DNA of 64,000 nt from Physella acuta (GCF_028476545.1 NW_026731977.1:207501-271500), one strand, 5' to 3'. Shown: positions 11,238 to 25,440, counted from the first letter of the stretch. Translations and numbers: made by a program. Notes: a model not told the origin generated them from the sequence alone.

Positions 11238-11343
11238 CGGGCGGGGGAGAGGGGGTTGTATGGACGGGAGGGGGTTGTATGGACGGAGGACGGGGGGGGG
11301 GGGGGTTGTATGGACGGGAGGGGGAGGGTGTTGTATGGACGGG
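11238..11343. repeat. About 19-bp G-rich repeat
   Basis: Four to five copies of TTGTATGGACGGGAGGGGG, with a G-run near 11291-11303. Runs of three or more G could form quadruplexes. The flanks 10907-11237 and 11344-11540 are unique and show no gene. Confidence 0.85.
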
Positions 11344-11540
11344 GAGAAATATTTTTTGTTCTATTTCTGATTGTCTCGTGGGCAACAGATGGTTCGTTTC
11401 CTAGGGTTGATCCGCGCAACTTCCAGTACAAATAGCAACGAGAGTATGCGAGATTGTAAATCATGGCGGTGACTTCCGGCATCAGAAGCAATGTTTTACA
11501 CAATATTCATGTAGGTTTTCGGATAGGGGTTGTTGGATTG

Positions 11541-13410
11541 TTCTTAGATTGGTGGGCGGCTGGCAAGTTCTTAGATTGGTGGGCGGCTGGCAAGTTCTTA
11601 GATTGGTGGGCGGCTGGCACGTTCTTAGATTGGTGGGCGGCTGGCAAGTTCTTAGATTGGTGGCCGGCTGGCAAGTTCTTAGATTGGTGGGCGGCTGGCA
11701 AGTTCTTAGATTGGTGGGCGGCTGACAAGTTCTTAGATTGGTGGCCGGCTGGCAAGTTCTTAGATTGGTGGGCGGCTGGCAAGTTCTTAGATTGGTGGGC
11801 GGCTGGCAAGTTCTTAGATTGGTGGGCGGCTGGCAAGTTCTTAGATTGGTGGGCGGCTGACAAGTTCTTAGATTGGTGGGCGGCTGGCAAGTTCTTAGAT
11901 TGGTGGGCGGCTGGCAAGTTCTTAGATTGGTGGGCGGCTGGCAAGTTCTTAGATTGGTGGGCGGCTGGCAAGTTCTTAGATTGGTGGCCGGCTGGCAAGT
12001 TCTTAGATTGGTGGGCGGCTGGCAAGTTCTTAGATTGGTGGGCGGCTGACAAGTTCTTAGATTGGTGGCCGGCTGGCAAGTTCTTAGATTGGTGGGCGGC
12101 TGGCAAGTTCTTAGATTGGTGGGCGGCTGGCAAGTTCTTAGATTGGTGGGCGGCTGGCAAGTTCTTAGATTGGTGGGCGGCTGACAAGTTCTTAGATTGG
12201 TGGGCGGCTGGCAAGTTCTTAGATTGGTGGGCGGCTGGCAAGTTCTTAGATTGGTGGGCGGCTGGCAAGTTCTTAGATTGGTGGGCGGCTGGCAAGTTCT
12301 TAGATTGGTGGGCGGCTGACAAGTTCTTAGATTGGTGGGCGGCTGGCAAGTTCTTAGATTGGTGGGCGGCTGACAAGTTCTTAGATTGGTGGGCGGCTGG
12401 CAAGTACTTAGATTGGTGGGCGGCTGGCAAGTTCATAGATTGGTGGGCGGCTGGCAAGTTCTTAGATTGGTGGGCGGCTGGCAAGTTCTTAGATTGGTGG
12501 GCGGCTGGCAAGTTCTTAGATTGGTGGGCGGCTGACAAGTTCTTAGATTGGTGGCCGGCTGGCAAGTTCTTAGATTGGTGGGCGGCTGGCAAGTTCTTAG
12601 ATTGGTGGGCGGCTGGCAAGTTCTTAGATTGGTGGGCGGCTGGCAAGTTCTTAGATTGGTGGGCGGCTGACAAGTTCTTAGATTGGTGGGCGGCTGGCAA
12701 GTTCTTAGATTGGTGGGCGGCTGGCAAGTTCTTAGATTGGTGGGCGGCTGGCAAGTTCTTAGATTGGTGGGAGGCTGGCAAGTTCTTAGATTGGTGGCCG
12801 GCTGGCAAGTTCTTAGATTGGTGGGCGGCTGGCAAGTTCTTAGATTGGTGGGCGGCTGACAAGTTCTTAGATTGGTGGCCGGCTGGCAAGTTCTTAGATT
12901 GGTGGGCGGCTGGCAAGTTCTTAGATTGGTGGGCGGCTGGCAAGTTCTTAGATTGGTGGGCGGCTGGCAAGTTATTAGATTGGTGGGCGGCTGACAAGTT
13001 CTTAGATTGGTGGGCGGCTGGCAAGTTCTTAGATTGGTGGGCGGCTGGCAAGTTCTTAGATTGGTGGGCGGCTGGCAAGTTCTTAGATTGGTGGGCGGCT
13101 GGCAAGTTCTTAGATTGGTGGGCGGCTGACAAGTTCTTAGATTGGTGGGCGGCTGGCAAGTTCTTAGATTGGTGGGCGGCTGACAAGTTCTTAGATTGGT
13201 GGGCGGCTGGCAAGTACTTAGATTGGTGGGCGGCTGGCAAGTTCATAGATTGGTGGGCGGCTGGCAAGTTCTTAGATTGGTGGGCGGCTGGCAAGTTCTT
13301 AGATTGGTGGGCGGCTGGCAAGTTCTTAGATTGGTGGGCGGCTGGCAAGTACTTAGATTGGTGGGCGGCTGGCAAGTTCTTAGATTGGTGGGCGGCTGGC
13401 AAGTACTTAG
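11541..13410. repeat. 27-bp minisatellite, 69 copies, with 810-bp block duplication
   Basis: The unit begins TTCTTAGATTGGTGGGCGGC and ends TGGCAAG. Marker variants (GGCCGGC, GCTGACAAG, AAGTACTTAG, TTCATAG) occur in an ordered series. Units about 6-36 and 36-66 carry the same series, and the paired AAGTACTTAG markers at 12401 and 13211 are exactly 810 bp, or 30 units, apart. Within the block a 12-unit (324-bp) pattern also repeats. The plus strand is open for 667 codons (FLDWWAAGK repeats) and the minus strand for 631 codons (PAAHQSKNL), which is expected from a 27-bp unit. Confidence 0.96.
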
Positions 13411-13548
13411 ATAACAGGGAACAAAGCTGGATGGGAGAATTAAGTGGTTGGCTGTTTTACAGGTGAAACAGCTCCAAACTTTTATAAAATCGCGTTGGTG
13501 TTGCTGTGGTAGGAGACGTTTGAGTAGGTTTGCTCAGATCCTTGATCT

Positions 13549-13982
13549 GTGGGCTACAGGTTGGTCTATGTGGGCTACATGTTGGTCTATGTGGGCTACA
13601 GGATGGTCTATGTGGGCTACAGGTTGGTCTATGTGGGCTACAGGTTGGTCTATGTGGGCTACAGGTTGGTCTATGTGGGCTACAGGTTGGTCTATGTGGG
13701 CTACAGGTTGGTCTATGTGGGCTACAGGATGGTCTATGTGGGCTACAGGTTGGTCTATGTGGGCTACAGGTTGGTCTATGTGGGCTACAGGTTGGTCTAT
13801 GTGGGCTACAGGATGGTCTATGTGGTCTACAGGTTGGTCTATGTGAGCTACAGGTTGGTCTATGTGGGCTACAGGATGGTCTATGTGGGCTACAGGTTGG
13901 TCTATGTGGGCTACAGGATGGTCTATGTGGGCTACAGGTTGGTCTATGTGGGCTACAGGTTGGTCTATGTGGGCTACAGGTT
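13549..13982. repeat. 21-bp minisatellite, about 21 copies
   Basis: The unit is GGGCTACAGGTTGGTCTATGT with scattered GGATGG variants. All three plus frames and one minus frame stay open, so no gene is inferred. The short unique spacer 13411-13548 separates it from the 27-bp array. Confidence 0.94.
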
Positions 13983-14615
13983 TCTTTTTAAAATGTTGCA
14001 ATTAAATTAATTTGATGTTTTGAACTAATTTCGTATAGTGAAGAATTTTCTGTTTGATTTCAGTTTTATTTAAAGTTACAGCATACACTCATATACAACA
14101 ATCATGGTGACAAAAAGACAAGGCTCACAAAAGACCGATTGTCTTGTTCCCCCAAAGTTTAATTCTTCTATCAGCTTGATCCAGGAAGATGTGGTTCAAG
14201 AACCACTTGAGACTAATAACATTTTACCACTTTGTTTGGAATTTTTCAAGTATTTGTTAATTCAAAATGGATAAAGATCACGTGTTACTGACTTCAGCTG
14301 ACATGTGACTTAAAAGTGTGGTAAACAAACATATTTGATTGGTCAGCCAAAAAAAGAAGAGTGAGAACATAGAAGCTAATACATACACACACACATACAT
14401 ATTCTAGGACACATATATACAGATACCTAGGACACCGAGACACACAAAACATGCGCACATACATACATACATACATACATACAGACACGCCAACACGCAC
14501 TTACACAATTCGACACGCACAGGGAAACACTTAGTTTTATTTAGCCATCTATTAATGCATATTCATGAGCATGTAATTAAAAGAAAAATTTGGCGCCATG
14601 TGGCTGGTGTCTGTT
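13983..14615. other. Unique sequence with simple repeats
   Basis: It contains CACACA/TACATA tracts at about 14376-14400 and (ACAT)n at about 14455-14482. No gene is seen. Confidence 0.5.
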
Positions 14616-14702
14616 GTATAGAAAGTGTGTAAATACCACTGTTACACATTGTCTTCTTAATCAGTGTATATATACCACTGTTATAAAATGGTATTCTGTT
14701 GA

Positions 14703-14781
<79 letters not shown>

Positions 14782-14835
14782 CCACTGTTATACAGCGTCT
14801 TACGCTAATGAGTGTGTATATAAGACTGTTATAGA
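14616..14835. repeat. Diverged repeat with an internal (TA)n expansion
   Basis: Three to four diverged copies share a TACCACTGTTATA-like core, at about 14635, 14678, 14777 and 14822. A pure (TA)n tract at 14704-14776 sits inside one copy, just where the other copies have only GTATATATA. Confidence 0.75.
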
Positions 14836-15089
14836 TGATCAAGTACAATCTCGATGTCAATTTCTGGAATTTTCTTCAGCACTCCCCCTCCCCCACTTCA
14901 ATCACTGAGCTATCCGTTTAATTTGCAATCTTTCTCAATGACCCCGTCTCTTGATGAAAAAAAAAACCGAACCCTTTGTACGTTTTTAAGTTCACCTCAA
15001 TCAGTAGATGGGCATTGTGAATGGCTGTAGAAGATATGCACTTTCAGAGACCTGAGAGCCTGGCTAATGGGACAAAACTAAACAACCAG
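14836..15089. other. Unique spacer
   Basis: Nothing supportable is seen. It includes a short pyrimidine-rich patch at 14880-14900. Confidence 0.45.
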
Positions 15090-15405
15090 ACACCTTCAAG
15101 ACATTATGCTGTAAGCCATCACAGTTGTCTGCAGTGTTTCTTTCTTGATATTTTCCGGGGGTCGGACTACATCCGGGGGGGGGGGGGGGGCGTTAGACTT
15201 TCTTCGGGGGAGGTGGGGGGGGGGGAAGCCTGGAAGAAACTCTGGTTGTCTATACACCCTTCAGGACATTGTACTGTAAATCATCAGTCTTTGACAACCA
15301 CAGGACATTATGCTGTAAATCATCAGTCTTTGACAACCACAGGACATTATGCTGTAAAGTCTGTGACAACCACAGGACATTATGCTGTAAACCATCACGG
15401 CTGTC
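15090..15405. repeat. About 41-bp repeat with G-runs
   Basis: Copies contain GGACATTATGCTGTAAATCA followed by CAGTCTTTGACAACCACA. An outlying copy at 15095-15140 is separated by a G-rich stretch (15174-15225). There are four to five copies in all, one shortened. Confidence 0.85.
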
Positions 15406-15991
15406 TGAACTCGATGTAAAACCACGCTTCACCCTGAGAGATTGCTTGATGTGTTTACCATATTGTAATAGACTTACATCACAAGGTTCCCTAGTACAAC
15501 TGTAGGTCGGGAACATTTTGCATCTAATTATAGAGGCGAATGGGAATTTCCGATACAGGAGGAATAATGCACGGAGAAGAATGCAATACATCTCATTGAG
15601 AATGACATTATTTTAAGCGGGTGAAGACGGGAGATAGTTTTGAATGTAAGATTTGAAACTACGAGTCATGTGATATGTTCACGTGTCATGTTTCATCCGG
15701 GCTAATGACGAGCGTTAATTGGGGGGTGAAAAGCCAGAAGCTTGAGTGGTGAGTTCGTTTGATCCCGACATTGACCGCGCCGAAATTCCATTATCCGAGT
15801 ACTCACGCCAGCCGTGGTCAGTGTAAAATAAGATCTTCTCCCGCTCGTGCCTGCACGTGCGAGGGTGCGCGGTTTACGCCCCCACAGGGACGGTCCGTCA
15901 AAACAATTTAGTGTGAGCATTTAAGCAACTCACTCACAGCTGGTGGAGAAACCTACTGGACCAGACAGTGACCCGGGCGGTCAGTTCATAC
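15406..15991. other. Unique sequence, GC-richer island at 15700-15920
   Basis: The stretch around 15740-15900 is free of repeats, higher in GC and CpG-containing (GACCGCGCCGAAATTCC, GCACGTGCGAGGGTGCG). It could be regulatory or an unrecognised exon. No coding motif is seen. Confidence 0.35.
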
Positions 15992-16622
15992 CAGATATGG
16001 AGCTGTACACTGTACCCAGATATGGAACTATTGGCAAGGTACACTGTACCCAGATATGGAACTATTGGCAAGGTACACTGTACCCAGACATGGGACTATT
16101 GGCTAGGTACACCGTACCCAGATATGGAACTATTGGCGAGGTACACTGTAACCAGATATGGAACTATTGGCAAGGTACACTGTACCCAGATATGGAACTA
16201 TTGGCAAGGTACACTGTACCCAGATATGGAACTATTGGCAAGGTACACTGTACCCAGATATGGAACTATTGGCAAGGTACACTCTACCCAGATATGGAAC
16301 TATTGGCAAGGTACACTGTAGCCAGATATGGAACTATTGGCAAGGTACACTGTACCCAGATATGGAACTATTGGCAAGGTACACTGTACCCGGATATGGA
16401 ACTATTGGCAAGGTACACTGTACCCAGATATGGAACTATTGGCAAGGTACACCGTACCCAGATATGGAACTATTGGCAAAGTACACCGTAGCCAGATATG
16501 GAACTATTGGCAAGGTACACCGTACCCAGATATGGAACTATTGGCAAGGTACACCGTACCCAGATATGGAACTATTGGCAAGGTACACTGTACCCAAATA
16601 TGGAACTATTGGCAAGGTACAC
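15992..16622. repeat. 34-bp minisatellite, about 18-19 copies
   Basis: Units contain CAGATATGGAACTATTGGCA and AGGTACACTGTACC. Variants (ACCGTACCC, GTAGCC) cluster towards the right end. Since 3 x 34 is a multiple of three, overlapping open frames appear and are discounted. Confidence 0.95.
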
Positions 16623-17390
16623 AGTCTCTTGTCAATTGTTGACCATTTCATCAATAGTTTAAATAGCTGAAACAGTTGGCAATAAAATAATAGTCCCATC
16701 AAAGTATTAAATAATCAAAACAGCTGGCTATTGCAAATCATTGCATCGATAATTTAAATAGTTGCATCAGCTGTCAATATAAAATAATTTAAGTATTACC
16801 TTTCTTACCTAAGATAAATAATACCAGCACTATTTTATAAATTTCTGATTACAAGACTTTAGAATGAATGTTACTCAGTTTAAATCTACTCATACTATAG
16901 GTTTCAATCAAAAACAAATTTGAATTATTTTTACGTGTTTTGAAGTCTGAATCGGCTCACTTTTTTTTTTATAACCTAAGATCTAAAGCATTTTGAGTAC
17001 TTTTACCATGTTTGTCATATGGAAGTAAGTATTAAACAGCAAAAAGTAAAAAAAAAAATTCCTTTGTCATGGAAATCCGAAATAACCCTCAGCCATTTTG
17101 AAGTTTTGAAAACACGAAAACAAATTGTCTGCTGTAAATTGATATTGTTCGGAGTCACATCGTCCTTAGTTTATGAAAAGTGTCACGAAATTTCTGGTTC
17201 AATAAAAAAATGTGTTAGCCCTGTCTGATCTGGTTTGGATCATCAGCCACGCTAAAGTCATCAGTCTTCTGGGCTCATTAGCGTGGAGCATGACGGGAAT
17301 AATTGGTAGCGCAATCAGCGATGTGGGGGATTCGGCAGTGATTAGATCTGTAGGGTTGTAATCCTCAACTCGCCACGCTGACCAATGGTA

Positions 17391-17391
<1 letters not shown>
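16623..17391. other. AT-rich unique sequence
   Basis: Weak internal similarity at 16660-16800 (TCAAAACAGCTGGC, TTGCATCAGCTGTC) suggests an old degraded repeat. No gene is seen. Confidence 0.45.
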
Positions 17392-18732
<1,341 letters not shown>

Positions 18733-18835
18733 AGCAGACGATGATGTTTATTGTATCTTTATTCAGCAGACGACGATGTTTATTTTATCTTTATTCAGCA
18801 GACGAAATGTTAATTTAATTCAATCTATCGTCTGA
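18733..18835. repeat. 33-bp repeat with AGCAGACGAT core, 3 copies
   Basis: Three copies begin AGCAGACGATGATGTTTAT, each followed by a TATCTTTATTC part. The last is cut short and followed by an inverse ATCGTCTGATC. The AGCAGACGA core reappears in arrays at 46.9 and 55.6 kb. Confidence 0.85.
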
Positions 18836-20233
18836 TCTAGCACAGTTACCTTTGTGTAACGGCAACAGTTTGTGCTCATACTCCCAGCAAAGCGTGAGTT
18901 ATCCACCTCACACGTTCTGCGTCTAGCGTGTTTTAATTGACAAAAGCCAAAACAAAACCCTTCCCTGTTGCCTGAACTACGCGCCTCATCGCCTCACGTT
19001 TTAAAGCGCTATTTACCAAGCAGTCATTAGCATCCATCTAACTAGCGCGAGTATCCTCCCATGTCATCTAATTACCGTAGCTTGGAGAATTAAGGCTGGG
19101 CTTTTACAAAGCTCACCAATTAAGTTTTCATGTCAGTTTAGCTCCGATATCCGGCATTCTAACTGATAGCTTTAAGCTTGAGTTGAATACAGGTCTACTG
19201 TAATAGATGTTTACAGTAAATAGTAATCGAATTACACAGAAAAAGCTAATGAAATGGTGTTATCATAACATAGCTAAGTATCATTGCCGAGGGTAGCATG
19301 GCCTGAAAAATTAAACAAAATAAAATTACGTTATATTTTGGTTTATTTTAAAAGGTGGTTAATAGATTACACGTGGTAATAACTCGTTGAGTTATAATTC
19401 GACTGACACGTTGTTAGAGAAGAGGTTGTGTTTGAAACCTTTTATTATATTTTATAAAGTTGTGCAGAAAAATAACCCCTGCTCTACCCCGACATAAGGG
19501 TTCCGTTTCATAGGGCCCCGACAAATTTTTAATGTTCAGGTTACAGACTATGGATGAAGTGTGAAATAGAATCTTTATTTTAGATATTTGTTGACCCGGA
19601 AGTAATTATGCAAGGTACATTATCAACTCATCAATATCGCTAAATTTAATTATAAGATTAAAAATGTATTTTACTCGCATGCCTGGGTTACGTGGACTAA
19701 TGGAGACGAAAAATAAACCCAAAACAAAAAACACGATCTTTCAATAATTTTTTTTACAAAAATCATTTCTAAAAATGTGAAATTCAATGAGTTGAAAGTG
19801 TGCTAGAATAAAATAAACACATGTAACACGAGACCGTCTGTCAAAATAGGGCCACGGTTTTATTGTTCGTCTGTCAGAGGCAAGTTTGAATAGACTCCAT
19901 TCACTAGGAAATGTTACGAGTCATAATACATTGTTCAGGCTAGGTACACACAAAATTATTGGCTGACCTTGCGGTATTGTTTAGCTTAATTAGTAAGAAA
20001 TGATTAATTACTTGTAAGGGTGTCTTAATTAAAATTTCTAATTGGGATCAGTGAGGGCTGCTTTATTAAAGTTGAACGCCAAGATCTTTTTTTGGAACAG
20101 TTCATGAGCCTTCAGCAAATACACAAATACAGTTCACAAGTTGAATGTGTTTTAATTTTGTAGTGTATTTATTTTATTTAATGTGAACATACATGGTAGA
20201 GAACATAACACACACATTAAAGCAACTTAGAAT
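18836..20233. other. Unique sequence with two motif-dense islands
   Basis: Segments 18950-19180 and 19940-20095 are repeat-free and rich in TAATTA, CAATTA and TTAATTA strings mixed with GC-containing words (GTGTCTTAATTAAAATTTC, CTAATTACCGTAGC). They read like candidate regulatory DNA, but that is inference. No coding potential is seen. Confidence 0.35.
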
Positions 20234-20510
20234 CAACATACCACCAACATACAACCAACATACCACCAACATACCACCAACATACCACCAACATACAACC
20301 AACATACCACCAACATACCACCAACACACCACCAACATACCACCAACATATCACCAACATACCACCAACACACCACCAACGTACCACCAACACACCACCA
20401 ACGTACCACCAACACACCACCAACATACCACCAACATACCACCAACATACCACCAACATACCACCAACATACCACCAACATACCACCAACATACCACCAA
20501 CATACCACCC
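20234..20510. repeat. 11-bp repeat ATACCACCAAC
   Basis: About 25 copies, with ACACACC and ACGTACC variants in the middle. Three units make 33 bp, so all frames stay open. Confidence 0.95.
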
Positions 20511-21184
20511 ACCATCACATCAGTCACTTACATAACGGCAGCTGCTCACGTTCATTAAGATTAATTAAAATTAACATAATTTATTCACTTTCTTATCTGC
20601 CATCACGACATGATCGCCCTTTAAATTGGTCGGCATGTCGGCTAATTAATCTCTGACCTTCTTAATTGTTGGCAGTAAATTGGTGAGGTGGGAGGGAAGT
20701 GGGTAAGGAAGGAGCCTGAGAGTGATTCACACTACTATAGATCGAGATGTTTGTCTGTTTGGTTAGTGGTTCGACATGCCACACTAATTAATCAAACTAT
20801 TGAAACTTTTTTTTTTACTTTATTTCTCAAACCCAATCTTCACAATATGTCGTGCACCTTAAGAGCTGTTGTCTGGCAAATGTTAAAGTTTGCTTAAAAA
20901 AAATGTTGACATTTTTCTTAGTTTTTAACCTTATTGTTGCACTTTGCTCAAAATATTTTTTAAGCTAAGAGAAATTTCATGAAACTATATTTTATTACGG
21001 CATCAACAAGGGACATAATTTTCATTTTACATTAGCTGCCAGAATCATCAAGTTAAATGAACTGAAGGATTCATCAAGTGCAGTACAAAGATTTGTGTAA
21101 TTTCTTTTACTCATCCGTACAAAAACATGTTAATTTTGTTTTCTAACTTATTGATATGTAAATAAATTCAGCTAGTGGTAAATT
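20511..21184. other. Unique sequence, TAATTA-rich island at 20555-20700
   Basis: The island around 20600-20690 (GGCTAATTAATCTCTGACC, CTTCTTAATTGTTGGCAG) is repeat-free and motif-dense, as at 19.9 kb. The remainder is AT-rich without features. Confidence 0.35.
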
Positions 21185-21700
21185 AGTTCCTTTTTTTTCA
21201 TTTTTTTTTACTTTCTCGTATATACGAAGTATAGAGAAAGTCTTGTAATAGTGCAAAAAAAAATTAGAAATTTTTGCAAATCTCGTCGTTTTACACCTTC
21301 CTGAGTTGGAAAAACATAGTTTTGCAATCTTGTCCGTATGTGTGTGTATGTGTGTGTGTGTGTTTGTAAACACGATAATTTGAGTACCGTTAAAGCTAGG
21401 TTGATGAAATTTCATATATAAGTATTATATATCGAAATCGTAGATCCGTATCAACTTGAGCAATTTCCTATAACCGGAAGTGGAACTTTTTCTACTTTAA
21501 ATTTTTCAAAAGTATATAACTTGAGTACTATTTCTGATAGATAAATGAAATTTCACATTTAAGTAAAATCTCTAATTCTCTACCTTCTGTCAAATTTTGA
21601 GTATTTCTCTAATTCTCTACCTTCTGTCAAATTTTGAGTATTTTCGGTTGACAGGAAGTATTAATTTTCGCTATTTCATATTTCTCAAAAAAAAAATTCA
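21185..21700. mobile_element. Probable dispersed repeat, family not assigned
   Basis: It starts with an imperfect hairpin CTTTCTCGTATA...GAGAAAG at about 21212-21240, followed by TCTTGTAATAGTGCAAAAA, a GTGTGTATGTGTGTGTGTG tract and GCTAGGTTGATGAAATTTCA. I recall a similar hairpin plus TG-tract block repeated in many invertebrate genomes, but cannot name it. A 38-bp direct duplication lies at about 21570-21645 (CTCTAATTCTCTACCTTCTG twice). Confidence 0.45.
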
Positions 21701-22244
21701 TGTGAATTTATAAAGTACTAATAATACTCCGCATTATTAGGCACATTTTGTTTTACGTTCACTTGGTGTGCAATTCTTTTTTCTACGAGATTTTATTCCA
21801 TTTTAAAAAGTTTAAGTAATTAAAAATGGATTTAAATCATGTCTATTTCCCGAGTTCCCATCCCCTGTTGTTTTAAATAATAATATTCGAGAAAGTTTAA
21901 GGGAGATCACTCCCGCTTATTTAAAAATCATTTATTGTACATGCCAAACAAATTTTTTGGTACATTGTTGATTTTAGCGAAAAGATAGTCGTTAAAATAA
22001 CGTCAACTTGAATAATAGCCACTGAATACAAGTCACTAGTGTAATATTCATTGCAATAATACTCATTGCAGTAATAACGAGGACATGTGAAAGATTTAAT
22101 CAAACTCAACTCAACATAGATGATATCAGTTTTTGATTGTTGTGTTGATGTAGTGGTGGCAGCTGGTAGCACATTGTGGGTAGAGAGTTGGGGGTAGCAC
22201 TCGGTTGTTTCTGAACAGTGGTATCAAAACAATGTTAGTACGTA
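21701..22244. other. AT-rich unique sequence
   Basis: It may be the tail of the preceding dispersed repeat. No gene is seen. Confidence 0.45.
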
Positions 22245-22605
22245 GTTTTTACATTGTTATAGAATTGGTGTTGTCACATTGTTGTTATCACATCCTTGTT
22301 TGTTATTACATTGTTGTTATTATATTTTTAATATCAAATTGCTGTTATCACATTGATGTTGTTATATTGTTATCAAAATGTTGTTGTTATATTGTAACGA
22401 TATTGTTGTTGTTATATTGTTAATATCACAATGTTGTTATCACATGTTTGTTGTCAGATTGTTGTATCAAATAGTTATCGAGTTGATATCACATCTTTGC
22501 TGTTATCTCGTGGTTATATTAGCGTTTATATTACATCGTTGTTATTACATCTTCGTTATAACATCTGGGGTGGTAATGTGGTGGTAATACAACGTTACAT
22601 TTGTC
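22245..22605. repeat. Degenerate GTTGTTATCACATT repeat
   Basis: About 20 loosely spaced copies of words such as TTGTTGTTAT, TATCACATTG and ATATTGTTAT with irregular spacing, an old decayed minisatellite. The spacer 22606-22844 shows nothing. Confidence 0.7.
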
Positions 22606-22842
22606 CACCTGAGTTAACCAGAAGCCACATCTACATTTAGACCATCTGTTTTATATCGCTTGTCATTTATCTCAACAAGAAACTCTTGTTCTCTCCCTTT
22701 TTTAAACGGGATATTTACATGTTGTCTGTAGAGTACAAGAGACTAACAGACATTTCATTCACAGTTATCTTGTAAGGGCTAAGTGTTTGAGGTGGGGGGG
22801 GGATGGGGAATGGGGATGATGTCAGGCTGGTTTCTTGTGAAG

Positions 22843-23724
<882 letters not shown>

Positions 23725-24195
23725 GTTTTGTCTGTCATATTTTGTCTTAGGTATTTTATGAAATATTTTGTCTGAGGTATTTTATGAAATATTTTGTCTG
23801 AGGTATTTTATGAAATATTTTGTCTGAGGTATTTTTCTGAGATATTTTGTCTGAGGTATTTTTCTGAGATTTTTGTCTGAGATATTTTGCCTGAGGTATT
23901 TTTCAGGAAATATTTTGCCTGAGGTATTTTTCTGAAATATTTTGTCTGAGGTATTTTATGAAATATTTTGTCAAGGGTATTTTGCTGAGATATTTTGTCT
24001 GAGGTATTTTTCTTAGATATTTTGTCTGAGGTATTTTTCTAAGATATTTTTGTGAGAATTTTTTCTGAGATATTTTGTATGCGATATTTTGTCTGATATA
24101 TTTTTCTGAGATATTTTTTGTGTGATATTTTGTATGAGATATTGTGTCTCAGATATTTTGTCTGAGATATTTTTCTGAGATATTTTTCTGAGATT
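23725..24195. repeat. About 26-bp repeat, TATTTTGTCTGAGG core
   Basis: About 17 copies, well kept on the left (23750-23830) and increasingly degenerate to the right, where shorter 13-15 bp units of GAGATATTTT appear. Confidence 0.88.
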
Positions 24196-24235
24196 ATTCC
24201 AGATCATTTGTCTTTAGTCTATGGTATCACTTGTA

Positions 24236-24285
24236 CCGATTTCTTTTGTCCTGATATCTTTTGTCCTGATATCTTTTGTCCTGAG
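24236..24285. repeat. 15-16 bp repeat, 3-4 copies
   Basis: Copies of TCTTTTGTCCTGATA. A short array between two larger ones. Confidence 0.85.
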
Positions 24286-24375
24286 AACCCGTGTAACCAA
24301 TTTGACCACTTGTACCATTTTGACCAGCAATATGAACAGAGACTGTTATTTCAACAACTCGAGTAGTTTCACCTG

Positions 24376-24950
24376 GACGAGACCCCAGCCCACACTCCAC
24401 TCAACTAGACGAGACCCCAGCCTACACTCCACTCAACTAGACGAGACCCCAGCCCACACTCCACTCAACTAGACGAGACCCCAGCCTACACTCCACTCAA
24501 CTAGACGAGACCCCAGCCTACACTCCACTCAACTAGACAAGACCCCAGCCCACACTCCACTCAACTAGACGAGACCCCAGCCTACACTCCACTCAACTAG
24601 ACGAGACCCCAGCCCACACTCCACTCAACTAGACGAGACCCCAGCCCACACTCCACTCAACTAGACGAGACCCCAGCCCACACTCCACTGAACTAGACGA
24701 GACCCCAGCCCACACTCCACTGAACTAGACGAGACTCAAGCCCACACTCCACTCAACTAGACGAGACCCCAGCCCACACTCCACTCAACTAGACGAGACC
24801 CCAGCCCACACTCCACTCAACTAGACGAGACACCAGCCCACACTCCACTCAACTAGACGAGACCCCAGCCCACACTCCACTCAACTAGACGAGACACGAG
24901 CCCACCCTCCACTCAACTAGACGAGACCCTAGCCCACACTCCACACGTCA
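24376..24950. repeat. 32-bp minisatellite, 18 copies
   Basis: Units contain GACGAGACCCCAGCCCACAC and TCCACTCAACTA. Single-base variants (CCTACAC, ACTGAAC, GACTCAAG) are clustered, showing local copying. Units at the right end are slightly more diverged. Confidence 0.95.
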
Positions 24951-25440
24951 CCGCCTCACCTGACGTACATCTAGTGTAACCACTTCAGTTAAAGGGCTAA
25001 TTAGCTATGGAGTTTCACACAGAAGATTGCTTTGTTGTCTAAATGGCGAAGGTTTGCATCAAAATCTTATTTCAGCCTATCACTAGCCAACCGCCACCTA
25101 AATATACCTACCATAAACAAAGAACTGCGGTACTACAGCGCTAGTTTTTGCTTTTGTAATCCCTTGGCAGTGATCTGAAGTTTAGCCTTTACCTGCGCAG
25201 GTAAACTTCACACTGGCATTATGATCTCTTTCAAGAGATTGGGCGTTGTTATTTTATCATTAGCTGGTGCTTCTGTGCATGTCAAATATGCAGGCTAGTT
25301 ATACAAAAGTTTTATAATTACGTTTTTGATAGTTTAACTAAGACTTGATACTGTTGTTTTTAATTTAGCTGAAACAAAATGATGTTTTATCATTTTATCA
25401 TATATATCCTTGACCTAAACCCATCCTCGGCCTCGCCCAC
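24951..25440. other. Unique sequence
   Basis: Mixed composition with no repeats. Around 25150-25250 there is an imperfect palindromic TTACCTGCGCAGGTAA at about 25190-25205. No gene is recognised. Confidence 0.45.

Noticed and set aside
11463-13466. A 667-codon FLDWWAAGK protein
   Set aside because: The opposite strand is open for 631 codons in the same DNA, the start lies in unique flank with no signal or domain, and substitutions are not biased to third positions.
13530-14010. Four overlapping frames in the 21-bp array
   Set aside because: All frames open is the hallmark of a repeat whose unit is a multiple of three and lacks stops.
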